Positions 1-8,776 of a stretch of DNA of 64,000 bases are shown here, piece by piece (position 1 is the first letter of the stretch; every line of letters starts with the position of its first letter). The translations under genes and the position numbers were made by a program. Below the pieces are notes generated by a model. That model was not told the origin of the DNA. It searched no databases and saw only the letters and a list, made by a program, of their open reading frames with translations. The DNA is from Nodosilinea nodulosa PCC 7104 (GTDB lineage: Bacteria; Cyanobacteriota; Cyanobacteriia; Phormidesmidales; Phormidesmidaceae), in the NCBI RefSeq assembly GCF_000309385.1, contig NZ_JH976537.1:3518498-3582497 (forward strand), given 5' to 3'.

Positions 1-584
1 TTTCAGCTCTATGTGATTCTCGATGTCTTCAGTCGCTATGTCGTCGGCTGGATGGTGGCGCATCGCGAATCGGGCGCGTTGGCCGAGCGCTTGATTCGAC
101 TCACCTGTCAGAAGCAGGCCATTGAGCCGGGGCAGTTGACGCTCCATGCTGACCGGGGTACGTCAATGACCTCGAAGACGGTCGCGTTCCTGCTCTCTGA
201 TCTGGGCGTGACCAAGAGCCATAGCGTCCCCAGGTGTCCAATGACAATCCGTTTTCGGAGGCGCAATTCAAAACCTTGAAATATCAGCCCACGTTTCCCA
301 CACAGTTTGGCTGTATCGAAGATGCCAGGGCCTTTTGCCAACACTTCTTTGCCTGGTATAACCAAGTCCATCATCATGGGGGCATTGGTCTATTGACCCC
401 TGAGGTGATGCATTCAGGCCAAGCTGACGTCGTCACTCAGCAACGACAAGCCGTTTTAAACACGGCTTATCTCGCCCATCCTGAGCGCTTTGTCCATCAT
501 CCGCCCACTCCACCCGTGGTGCCCAATGCCGTTTGGATCAATCCACCGATAGCAGCTCCTAACAGCCAGGCGGTTCCACACTAA
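1..584 (+). pseudogene. IS3-type transposase (OrfB), partial and frameshifted
   Basis: This is the C-terminal catalytic half of an rve/DDE integrase-type transposase; the 5' part lies outside the window. The first acidic residue is in LDVFSRY, the second in LHADRG, and the glutamate in NPFSEAQFKTLKY, the usual order for IS3-family OrfB. The reading frame shifts near 228-245: the first segment runs in frame 1 up to about the VTKSHS motif and the rest continues in frame 3 to the TAA at 582-584. The protein is therefore broken unless a programmed shift occurs here, which would be unusual inside OrfB. The element ends at about 618-620 with a TGT...-type terminus and lies inside umuC. Family assignment rests on motif recognition. 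Confidence 0.85.
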
Positions 585-1259
585 TTTGTTTTTAGTTTCT
601 GTCTCATTTTTGTTGACACATTCCGCTCCGACCACACCCAGGATCTGCTTGATCAGGGGAATATCAGCTTCCCGCAGCTGCAACGCTGTCGTGATGCCCT
701 GAGCCTCCAAGCGCTTGGTCAACTGTCGCCCAATGCCCCAGACTTCTGATACCGGCAACTGGGCTAAAACGGGCTCAGGCTCTCTCAGCACAAAGATCCC
801 GTCCTGCTGTTTGGCAATATAGTTGGCGACTTTGGCCAAAGTCTTAGTGGCAGCCACCCCAATAGAGACTGGAATACCTGTCCACTTTTTAACCGTCCGC
901 CTGATCTCCTGTGAGACTGCCTGAAAGCCCCGACCCGAGAGGTTCAGAAACGCCTCATCAATTGAATAGACTTCGATATCTGGGGTAAACATCCCCAGAG
1001 TCTCCATCACCCGCCGCGAGAGGTCGCCATACAGGGCATAGTTGCTGGAGAACACCTCGATAGGGTGCTCCTGAATCAAAGGACGCAGCTCAAAGGCGGG
1101 GGTACCCATCTTCACACCCAAAGCTTTGACCTCGTTCGACCGGGCCACCACACAGCTGTCGTTATTGGAGAGCACCACCACGGGCTTACCCTCCAGCATT
1201 GGGTTAAAGACCCGCTCACAGGACACATAGAAATTGTTGGCGTCTACTAAGGCGATCAT
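456..1259 (-). pseudogene. umuC: UmuC (Y-family DNA polymerase V subunit), truncated by IS insertion
   Basis: The N-terminal half of a translesion DNA polymerase. The first catalytic aspartate is in LVDANNF (residue 6), and the SIDE motif with the other acidic residues is at 99-102. A helix-hairpin-helix-like stretch ([11 protein letters not shown]) follows at about 174-184. Genuine UmuC sequence ends near residue 211 (about position 627). From about 620 downward the frame reads through the end of the IS3-type element, adding about 55 foreign residues. Full-length UmuC is about 420 residues, so the C-terminal little-finger half is lost here; it may lie left of the window beyond the IS. The start ATG overlaps the umuD stop (ATGA), showing translational coupling. 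Lesion bypass activity is unlikely. Confidence 0.9.
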
Positions 1260-1675
1260 GCGCCCTCCAGAAAGCGAATGGCTTTGGTAACAACGCCCCA
1301 GATCGCAAAATCGGTGTCGTGGTCAATCTCAATCGGATCGTAGGCTGGGTTCTCAGGCAGCAGCGCGAACCGCCCATGCGACATGTGAAACCGCTTTACT
1401 GTCAGGTCGCCATTGACGACGGCGATCACAATGCTGCCGTTAGTCGGGTCCAAGGCCCTATCCACAATCAGTAAGTCACCGGCAAAAATACCTACGCCAG
1501 TCATGGAGTTCCCTTTGACCCGCACGAAGAACGTAGCGGTCGGGTGAGGAACAAGATAACGATTTAAGTCAAGCGGCCCCTCAGCATAATCTTCTGCTGG
1601 CGAGGGGAAGCCAGCAGCAACAGTGACGATAAACAATTCAAAGATGTCCTTCAGCGCAACTGCGGTAGATAGCAC
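1256..1675 (-). CDS. umuD: UmuD, LexA-type self-cleaving subunit of DNA polymerase V
   Basis: An S24/LexA-family serine protease that cleaves itself after RecA activation and, as UmuD', partners UmuC in SOS mutagenesis. With the GTG start chosen here the protein is 139 residues, the same length as E. coli UmuD. The cleavage site falls at A21-G22 (AAGFPSP), the nucleophile Ser at 57 (GNSMTG) and the general-base Lys at 94 (LTVKRF). The open frame extends upstream to an ATG at 1780, but that region contains a probable SOS box and a -10 element, so the longer start is unlikely. A TTG at 1636 preceded by AAGGA is another possible start. The stop overlaps the umuC start by 4 nt. The gene is intact although its partner is broken. 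Confidence 0.85.
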   Translation of the reverse strand: MLSTAVALKDIFELFIVTVAAGFPSPAEDYAEGPLDLNRYLVPHPTATFFVRVKGNSMTGVGIFAGDLLIVDRALDPTNGSIVIAVVNGDLTVKRFHMSHGRFALLPENPAYDPIEIDHDTDFAIWGVVTKAIRFLEGA

Positions 1676-1734
1676 CTGGGAATTGAAAGCCGCGTGTGCT
1701 GAGGGTTTGAACCTCTCTCGGAACTCGTTAGAGC

Positions 1735-1753
1735 AGTATAGTACAAGTGAACT
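1735..1753 (-). promoter_or_regulatory. Probable LexA/SOS box and -10 element of umuDC
   Basis: On the minus strand AGTTCACTTGTACT (1753-1740) matches the cyanobacterial LexA box RGTACNNNDGTWCB at all but one position. It is followed directly by TATACT (1740-1735), a good -10 hexamer. A LexA dimer here would block the promoter. Consensus knowledge is from cyanobacterial LexA studies; binding is inferred. Confidence 0.6.
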
Positions 1754-1780
1754 GTATAGGCGAAAGGATTTGGTGCTCAC

Positions 1781-2761
1781 AAAACCACCAAGGCCGAAGC
1801 GTTGGCCTGGTGGTTGGCTTCAAAGGGCATCTACAGTAAGGACGTTCAAGGAACTCGCTACTGGGCCTATAGTGCCCGCCACTCTGGGGTCAACTAAGAG
1901 GGCAGTGGCGCGATCCGCTAGATGGCTGAGTCGATAGCCTCCGCTTCAGCACCGACTGGAACATTGCCACACAGGCCGACAGTCTCCCTGATTGGTTGCA
2001 CCGTTCTGAAGCTATTCAGCCCACAAGCCTCAGGCTAAGGCCATTGAACACAACAAGTAGGCTTTGCCGATGATGGACAAAGCGCTCAGGATGGGCAAGA
2101 TGAGCAGTCTTTAGAACATGAGCCTTAGTCGTTAGCAAAAAAAGGTCTTTACAAATTCTAGAACTGCCACTCCAACTCAACCTACTGAATCAAAAAACTA
2201 AGTTCCCGATCATTAATTGAATATGAAATTTACGATGCATTTTTAAATTTTAAAATAAAATTAGAACAGAACCTTGTGCCGAAACAAAAAAGATAGCAAA
2301 CAAAGAAACCTAAGAATTTTGTTGGCAGTTTCCCAAAGCCTAACAAGATGAGAAGATTTTGAGATTAAAAGAGGTATTATGCTGATATTGGCAGAAACAC
2401 TGGCCGATAGACGTTATTATTTTTGTTGGGATAGCTCTTTCTGTAAAGTCATTTCTTGAATACTGCTGATCATGTTTCCGGTATTTTTCTTCTTCGTTGC
2501 AAGGATATATACATCGTATCGCAGCAGACAAGCCCAATGCTATCGGAATAATCAATGGTTATCTGGAGCTGCCAAAAATCTTTTATTTGTAAAAGAGCTA
2601 TTGAATTTGCTAAAGACTACCGCTCATCGGCTAGATTAATCAAAGAAATATATGATTGTGATGTTAAAAGTATCCGAAGAAACTAAATCTTCAATGAAAA
2701 CATTCCAAGAACTCAGATTCCTTGAAAATACTATTACTTGTAAAAATTCTGCAAAAGAATT
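1781..2761. other. Gene-free, decayed stretch
   Basis: No convincing gene. The part at 1781-2010 contains protein-like stretches on the plus strand (for example AEALAWWLASKG and DWNIATQADSLPDWL) in different frames broken by stops, suggesting a decayed gene of unknown type. From about 2130 to 2760 the DNA becomes strongly AT-rich and only short chance frames occur. Confidence 0.5.
2016..2150 (-). pseudogene. Remnant of a transposase C-terminus related to the IS3 element at the left edge
   Basis: Read on the minus strand, about 2068-2125 encodes [12 protein letters not shown], nearly identical to [14 protein letters not shown] in the transposase ending at 584. DNA identity is high over about 35 bases, and the similarity fades on both sides. 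The frame closes at about 2016. It is a small fossil of a related IS in opposite orientation, on the other side of umuDC from the left-edge element. Confidence 0.6.
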
Positions 2762-3640
2762 TTGAAAATCAAAAGAAAAGAAAAATTTAGCCCTAAACAT
2801 TTAGATCAAATGGACGTCTACAGAAAATTTGCACTCGAGATTATTAGTTTCTTATTTACGCTAGGTTTTTCCTATGTTGCTTATGTTATTGCTACACCGA
2901 GCGATGCCTATTTGGTCGGATCGTTAGGTGTGCTAAACACTCTGACTGTTGCGGGTCTGAAGAAGGAAGTCAAGGATTCTCTAGACAAAACATCAAAGGA
3001 GATTCATCACAAGCTAAAGGACTCTGAGAGACTTCTTACTGAACACATAGAGCTGTATAGAAAGTTTGGCGAAATAGATGATCCTGATTTAAAGAGGGAG
3101 GTTCTGTGGTTTATAGACGATATTTATGAAGGCAGATTGCCTGAACATATTGCAAGAAATAGAAGGATTCAACTTCTAGAAAGAACTAATCTGATTCGTG
3201 CTTCTGCCTATCATGAAACTCTCGAGAGTCTATACGACTGGAACAAAACCTGGCTCTCTCCTTGGTATAAGAATACCTTAGAGCTACTGGCTCGAGGAGG
3301 GAAAGTAGAACGAAATTTTATCATTAGCAAACATAGTGTTTTATCTAACGGAAAGTGGGATGGAGAAGCATATTTAATACTAAAGCGCCAATTCGAAGAT
3401 GGAGTGGATATCAGAATTGTGTGGACTGAAGATATTGCACAAGAAATTCAACATCTCCATAGAGATATAATGAGAAACTTCACAATTTTTGACGATTGTG
3501 AGGTATTGGAAACTGATAGGACAGGTCAGCGTATGTATAGGCGACCGTCTAGACAAGTTGATCTTTGCCAAGAATTGTTCGATAAGCAAAGACGCTTTTC
3601 TAAAACTTTTAAAGAAGTATTTCCTGATGTAGAAACTTGA
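2762..3640 (+). CDS. Hypothetical protein with N-terminal membrane segments
   Basis: I do not recognise the family. The frame given starts at a TTG; an ATG at 2810 (16 codons in) is an alternative, and neither has a strong ribosome site. The N-terminus carries two hydrophobic segments (about residues 23-43 and 50-66), followed by a charged, probably helical linker (about 70-110) and a soluble C-terminal domain. Around residues 180-225 the pattern G.VERNFIIS...GV.IRIVW resembles the phospholipase-D-like cytoplasmic domains found in some membrane-bound sensors, but no HKD catalytic motif is visible. Base composition is AT-rich, like the surrounding island, which suggests transfer. It stands alone, with no close neighbour in the same operon. 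Confidence 0.6.
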   Translation: MKIKRKEKFSPKHLDQMDVYRKFALEIISFLFTLGFSYVAYVIATPSDAYLVGSLGVLNTLTVAGLKKEVKDSLDKTSKEIHHKLKDSERLLTEHIELYRKFGEIDDPDLKREVLWFIDDIYEGRLPEHIARNRRIQLLERTNLIRASAYHETLESLYDWNKTWLSPWYKNTLELLARGGKVERNFIISKHSVLSNGKWDGEAYLILKRQFEDGVDIRIVWTEDIAQEIQHLHRDIMRNFTIFDDCEVLETDRTGQRMYRRPSRQVDLCQELFDKQRRFSKTFKEVFPDVET

Positions 3641-3830
3641 GTGCTTGTAATTGAATTATTAGCTATCAAAGGTCGTTGGTAGATTGAGTCATTATGGCTT
3701 CAGAGAAAAAGAAAAAATTATTGCTATGGGGTGCATTGACCTCGAGAATGCATCCCAGCCATGAAATAAGTCCTAATACTTAATCTTAACTGGCTCATGA
3801 ACGTTCAGCTTTGAGCAGTTCAGTATAGGA

Positions 3831-4135
3831 ACGTCACTTCCATAGATGCATCCAAAGAAGCCCATCTTAAAGCCCTGAGGCGGGAGCTAGCTGAATTGCT
3901 CCCCAAGAAACTGCCCCGAGACGTCAAGACCCTAGAAGGGATTGAGAACACCGTGCAGGGCTATTTGCTTGAGCACGTAGGCTCAGAACTCGGTTCATTT
4001 TTATCTGCACAAGCAACGGCACAACGCGAGTCCGCCAGCAAGGTGTTATCAGCATCATCGGCCATTTGAGCATCAGCGAACAGCAATAGCAGCGGCTAGG
4101 CCTGGAAGCCCCCACCCGTAGAGTCCGTAGTTAGA
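3831..4135 (+). pseudogene. Decayed, frameshifted gene fragment, possibly a transposase
   Basis: From about 3831 an open stretch reads as a coherent helical protein (LKALRRELAELLPKKLPRD, then IENTVQGYLLEHVGSELGSF). The frame is lost near 4030, but a second frame continues naturally (VISIIGHLSISEQQ, a stop, then QRLGLEAPTRR). The pattern fits an old coding sequence with at least one frameshift and one nonsense change. The layout is reminiscent of some cyanobacterial transposase N-termini, but I cannot name the family. No start codon is evident. Confidence 0.4.
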
Positions 4136-4591
4136 ATAGTGTTGCTTGCTGTTAAGTGCTAATTGGTCCTAGAAAGATACAACCCAGAATATTGTAATGG
4201 CATCATCATGACCCTCGTCGGCAGGAGCAGAATTTGCGCGCGCTCTAATTTGGGGGCCGACAGAGTACCTTGACGCGTTAGGTAGTCGAGGTCATGACGT
4301 TCTACGGCAGTTAGGTTAACGGTGTAGTTGGTGGGAATAAGTAGATGAGCCTAATTAAACGTAGCTTTGGATCGATGGAAGCCTTGCTATGTCGTGATTG
4401 GGATGCTGATTACTTAGATCTATCTACTTAGGGCTATTGAGGTTTTTCTCAGTCTCTCATCCCTATCTCACCTGTCAATATCAGCTTGGCAAAGTACTAG
4501 GATGTACTTTAAGTTAGGCTAGAAAAACTGGTTTGTATTTTATATCAGCTTTACTTGTTCTCAAACCTCTCTACTATTGTTTGGAGAATTT
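4136..4591. other. Intergenic region before the HTH/TPR-like gene
   Basis: About 450 bp with no gene that I can support. It presumably holds the promoter of the downstream gene; the AT-rich stretch at about 4510-4580 is the likely place, but no clear -35/-10 pair stands out. Confidence 0.4.
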
Positions 4592-7204
4592 ATGGACATT
4601 CAGAACTCTAATGAATTTGACAACGGATTAGAAGATTATGAAGGGCAGCAAGTTCGCTATTGGCACAATCTTAAAAGTATGCTTGAACTTTATTGTCAAG
4701 ACTACGGTGCTAGTGTAACTGAAATTGCTGAGGGTTTATGTATAAGCCGACAAAGGCTGTATGACTTTCTCAAGAAGCCAGAAGAAGGTCTTGCGGTAAA
4801 CTGGTCAACTCTAATGAACTTATGGAAGAAAATAGCTCAGCCAAAAAATGAAATTTTGAAAAAGCTTAAATCAGAATACAAAACCAATAGAGAAAGCCTA
4901 ATGAAATTGGGGCCTGATTCACTTCTTTCCACGGTTGGCTTCTCTGCAAAGATCCAGCCTGACATCAATAATGATGCCCGAAAAGACTCTTTAGAAATCA
5001 AAAACTTACAGGTTCGCAGGGCGATCATGCGATTGACTAGCGATTGGGTGCAAGACGACATAGTTAGAACCTATATAGCCAATGAAATTATTGATTCTGT
5101 TCTTACCAAAGGCAGGCCTGATCAATCATTTTATGTTGAGCTACTTTCTGATAGTGAGAAAATTAAAAATTGGCCAAGAGAAGCTCCGATTAGCAGTAGA
5201 CATTCTGAAAGTCTAATAAAATACTCGGAAGAAATTCAAAAGCTGACGAGCTTTGGGAAAAAAGAGTTTGTTCCTTCTGAGCTCTATGAAATTTATCAAA
5301 GCATTTATGAGCATGAAGCATTGAATTCACGAATTCCTAACCATATTAATATTATTGACTGCCAATTTAGAATATTATCTAATTCAATTGGAAATATTGA
5401 TGATGAAACAAGTTCTCAATTCATAAAAGCAGAGGAAGCCATGCTTTCTTTTTTGAGGGGTGATGGCTCGCATACAGGTAGTTCAACCAAAAATAATGGC
5501 AATAAATCTAGGCCTAGGCTTATAAACTTTAATTTAAATCCAGTCATTGAGGTTGCAGTAAAGGTGAATTTCTCTTATGGTGAAAGGGAGCACCCTGACA
5601 TTATTTGGCGTTATAGTTCAACTGCTCCACACATCAGAAATATGTTTTCTGCTGTTAAGAATGGTTTGGGTTACCCTTTTCACATTATTGACTTTTCTAA
5701 TCGTCAAATAGGTAGACTAGAAAGAAGTCTAGTCAGAAGTGAAGTAGTTTTAGCTGACCCTGAGCAGAAAGAGAAAATCTATCAGGGATGGTGGGTTGAA
5801 TATAGTACAATTATAGGCTGTTTGCATGCAACGGTTGATGCAGTTAAAAGATGGCTTAATGATCAAAATATCGACATTTTGAGATACTATGAATCTTTTC
5901 AAAAACTAGCTGAGATTGATGAACAGCTCTTTATAAGTCGAGCCTCATTCTATTCTCACATCCCTGATCTTAATTATAAAATTGCAGATGGATGTGTTGA
6001 AGACATACAGCATGTAAAAAAACAGTTTTCTCAAGAGGAAAGGGAGGATAGATATTTTCAACGACACATAGAACTTCTAACTCAAAAAGCTCAGATTGCT
6101 CGTCTTACTCAGATGCATATTGCTTTATTAGAGGGTGACACAAAGCGAGCCAGTACATTCGTTTTTGAAGCAGAAGAAATTGCGCTCAGAGTACATGAAG
6201 GTCCCCTTGCCCTCAATGCATCTTCATGTGTAATGTTTTACAAGCTGATGATAGGAGAATTTAGCTTCTTGACTGAAAAAGCTTGGAGGAAGGGAGCCGC
6301 TTACAGTTTAGAATCTAATGCTGACAAGCTAGGAAGATATATAAAAGCAAATTGTTGCATTGACATTGATGCGTATCTATATGCTTCTCAATTCTGGGGT
6401 ACTGTTAGTTATCTTGAGTTTTATACAGCTTCAGATCTGAAAGATATCTATTACTTGAACGAGGCAGCAAACAATTTTTTGGCTGCTGCCTATTATGCCT
6501 GCCGTATTGATCATATGAAGAGGGCGATTCACTGGCTAGCTTATGCTAGTCGTACATATTGCCGTTTAGGCAATATAGAAAGAGCAGCATATTATGCAGA
6601 TTTAGCACAGCGCGAATCAGATATCAGATCGTCTCTAACTCAATTAGGTGATGTCGAGCCGTTAATGACTTATTCGGCCTTTGCAGACAAAGTTTATGAC
6701 GTTGGTTTTGATTTAACTAGGAATTCGGATAATTGGATGGAATCTGTCACTCGCCATGAACATTGGGCAATGAGTAATTTATACCTTGCGCAGGGAGAAA
6801 TAGCTTTCTATTTAGGAGATTATGAGAAAGCAGCTAGTGATTTTAGCCGCTCTCTAGAGATATCAATTTATACTGGGTTTGCAAGACTTGCTGCTGATAG
6901 CTTGTATAACCTTTCTAGAGTGGCCGAAAAGTTTTTATCTACAACCGAAAATCCTTTTATTCGACAATATACCAACTATGATGCATGGACTAGAAATTCA
7001 TTTACTGAAGATTTATACAAATTTGTCAAAGGCTTGGGCAAAGACATAAATTGGCATCAGGCCTCGATAGGAATGGCTGAGTATTCTGCTTTAATTTGGG
7101 ATAGATGGTCGTTGACAGCAACGAAGAATAGTAAAGACAGGCATCCTTTTAGTATTTCTATTGAGAACAAAGCTTTTATAAAATTGATTCAGGATCGATT
7201 ATGA
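4592..7204 (+). CDS. Large HTH protein with helical-repeat (TPR-like) C-terminus, unknown function
   Basis: About 870 residues. The ATG at 4592 is preferred because GGAG lies 6-7 bases upstream; a TTG at 4577 would extend it by five residues. Near the N-terminus a Cro/XRE-like helix-turn-helix is visible (VTEIAEGLCISRQRLYDFL, about residues 43-62). The middle is of unknown fold. From about residue 470 onward the protein is almost entirely alpha-helical, with pairs of helices of TPR character, for example AIHWLAYASRTYCRLGNIER and NLYLAQGEIAFYLGDYEKA. This layout (DNA-binding head, long superhelical sensor) resembles signal-dependent regulators, but I recognise no named family. Codon use is AT-rich and unlike the right-hand core genes. 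No partner gene is adjacent on the same strand. Confidence 0.75.
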   Translation: MDIQNSNEFDNGLEDYEGQQVRYWHNLKSMLELYCQDYGASVTEIAEGLCISRQRLYDFLKKPEEGLAVNWSTLMNLWKKIAQPKNEILKKLKSEYKTNRESLMKLGPDSLLSTVGFSAKIQPDINNDARKDSLEIKNLQVRRAIMRLTSDWVQDDIVRTYIANEIIDSVLTKGRPDQSFYVELLSDSEKIKNWPREAPISSRHSESLIKYSEEIQKLTSFGKKEFVPSELYEIYQSIYEHEALNSRIPNHINIIDCQFRILSNSIGNIDDETSSQFIKAEEAMLSFLRGDGSHTGSSTKNNGNKSRPRLINFNLNPVIEVAVKVNFSYGEREHPDIIWRYSSTAPHIRNMFSAVKNGLGYPFHIIDFSNRQIGRLERSLVRSEVVLADPEQKEKIYQGWWVEYSTIIGCLHATVDAVKRWLNDQNIDILRYYESFQKLAEIDEQLFISRASFYSHIPDLNYKIADGCVEDIQHVKKQFSQEEREDRYFQRHIELLTQKAQIARLTQMHIALLEGDTKRASTFVFEAEEIALRVHEGPLALNASSCVMFYKLMIGEFSFLTEKAWRKGAAYSLESNADKLGRYIKANCCIDIDAYLYASQFWGTVSYLEFYTASDLKDIYYLNEAANNFLAAAYYACRIDHMKRAIHWLAYASRTYCRLGNIERAAYYADLAQRESDIRSSLTQLGDVEPLMTYSAFADKVYDVGFDLTRNSDNWMESVTRHEHWAMSNLYLAQGEIAFYLGDYEKAASDFSRSLEISIYTGFARLAADSLYNLSRVAEKFLSTTENPFIRQYTNYDAWTRNSFTEDLYKFVKGLGKDINWHQASIGMAEYSALIWDRWSLTATKNSKDRHPFSISIENKAFIKLIQDRL

Positions 7205-7468
7205 TCATGTTAAATCTGCCATCTCAAGGCAAATCCGAGCACTTAAGGACAATAGCTTGTCGACTCCTCGAAGATTTCTCATGGTCAGTTTTTCTTCATT
7301 GTACAGTTCAAACCCATCTACCCTGACCCGGTGCCCGACTGAGGTTTCTAGCACTGCTCCTGGTGGCATTGTTTCGCGTCGAGCAGGTGAACCTGGATAA
7401 GTTAAGCGACAGGCTTTGCCAATCAGGCGCAAAGTGCGTCGAGCTATAAACCCCTGACCCACTTCCAT
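7205..7468 (-). CDS. Small hypothetical protein, possibly a remnant
   Basis: An 87-residue frame that ends right against the stop of the HTH/TPR gene, convergently. The middle looks protein-like, with a basic N-terminus (ARRTLRLIGKACRLTYPGS) and a segment GHRVRVDGFELYNEEKLTM that could form beta strands. It is not recognised. The start lies near the broken IS4-type element, so it may be the tail of a gene truncated by that insertion. Confidence 0.3.
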   Translation of the reverse strand: MEVGQGFIARRTLRLIGKACRLTYPGSPARRETMPPGAVLETSVGHRVRVDGFELYNEEKLTMRNLRGVDKLLSLSARICLEMADLT

Positions 7469-7594
7469 CGCGGCTTCGCTGTGAATTTCAACGCCATCGC
7501 ACGAGCGGTAGTGAGTTTGGAGTCAGAAATCTGACTCCAAGATGTTGAGTCAGAGCGCAAGAACTGGTGCTTCAGGATACTCAATATCAATATT

Positions 7595-8350
7595 TTGATG
7601 CTAGGCATTGTCCATGAAAGGGTAACCTTTCCGGTGATGTGGACGATGCTCGACAAACGCGGCAACAGCGATAGCGATAGTGACGAGCGAATAGAGCTGA
7701 TGGACCGCTTTGAGCGAGTCTTTCCCGATGCCGAGATCCATTGTCTGACCGGCGACCGAGAGTTTGTGGGCAAGGAACGGTGTAGTTTCTTGCTGCTGCC
7801 AGAGGCGATCCCCTTTCGGCTGAGGCTCAGGCACAGTGACCGCATCACCTCTCACTGGGGCAAGCATCGACAGCGGGGCGAGCAAGTCTTTGCCAGTTTG
7901 AGGGTGGGTGAACAGCTTGTCCTCTCAAGCAAACGCTGGGTATGGGGCCGTCGGGTCTACGTCGTCGCCACTCGGCTTGAGGATGGCCAACTCCTGATTT
8001 TGGCCACCAACCACAGCCCCAAGACAGCTTTGGCAGATTACCGCTTGCGGTAGGGTATTGAAACCCTCTTTGCAGCACTGAAAAGCCAAGGCTTCAACCT
8101 CGAATCGACCCATTTCTGCCACGCCGAACGCCTCAGTAAGCTCATTGCGCTGCTGGCCTTAGCGTTTTGCTGGGCCATGCTCACCGGACTTTGGCAGCAC
8201 CAGCAGCATGCGATTCCCCCAAAGGCGCATGGACGTCCAGCCAAAAGTCTGTTCCGCTTTGGCTGTGACTTCCTGCGCCGCTCCTGCTGCGACCTTACTT
8301 TGCGCCACTCTGAATTCAATCAGGCGCTTCAACTTTTGTTCTTGTACTGA
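7595..8350 (+). pseudogene. IS4-family transposase, 5'-truncated with an internal stop
   Basis: The C-terminal part of a DDE transposase. Recognisable pieces are VTFPVMWTMLDKRGNS, the second catalytic aspartate in CLTGDREFVG, and the YREK-like block YRLR*GIETLFAALKSQGFNLE, whose glutamate (IETLF) is the third catalytic residue. The TAG at 8051-8053 replaces a residue that is normally tryptophan in RWxIE motifs, so a single TGG to TAG change would explain it. Coding then continues in the same frame to a TGA at 8348-8350. The region encoding the first aspartate is missing upstream. The element is dead. Confidence 0.8.
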
Positions 8351-8599
8351 GCTAGCAGTTATATTTATTGACATTTTAGTGGGACAGGACGCCTCAGCTT
8401 TCCACTGATTACTATTATTTCATCGATGCAACGGCTTGTTAAGCCTCTGTTAAATTAACAAGTCTCTATAAAAATTAAAAATGGCCTAAGCTTAGTAAGC
8501 TGTTAGGCATTCAAACTGCGCTAGCAAAATCTCCCCAAAAGCCCTGCCATAAGGGCTTCGCAGAAGTCACCATGCAATTTAAATGCTCGACAGCTTATC
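8351..8599. other. Intergenic, no gene seen
   Basis: AT-rich spacer between the dead IS4-type transposase and the MITE. No supported frame or obvious regulatory element. Confidence 0.4.
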
Positions 8600-8776
8600 C
8601 TTAGTGGTGCTGAAAACTTTTTTGAGTCTCATGCTGGATGATCTGGACGGCCAAATCAGCGGCTGAAACCCATTGCCTTCGTTCGTTTGCCTGAAAAACT
8701 CCAAGATTGCTGTCTCGATGAGAATCCTTTATACATAAGGGTTTCAGGAGTTTTCTGCACCACCAAGCAGCTTATC
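8591..8776. mobile_element. 168-bp MITE with 9-bp target-site duplication
   Basis: Element 8600-8767. The ends are inverted repeats: CTTAGTGGTGCTGAAAACT at the left and, reading inward from the right end, CTTGGTGGTGCAGAAAACT, two mismatches in 19. It is flanked by a perfect direct repeat CAGCTTATC (8591-8599 and 8768-8776), the expected target duplication. The interior is non-coding. It was probably mobilised by an IS4-type transposase with matching ends, but the parent is inferred. The right duplication contains the TAA stop (8772-8774 on the minus strand) of the adjacent nuclease gene, so the insertion preserved that reading frame exactly. Confidence 0.8.

Noticed and set aside
1781-1937. 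Continuation of the plus-strand frame opposite umuD (1623-1937)
   Set aside because: Mostly antisense to umuD and lacks any recognisable motif.
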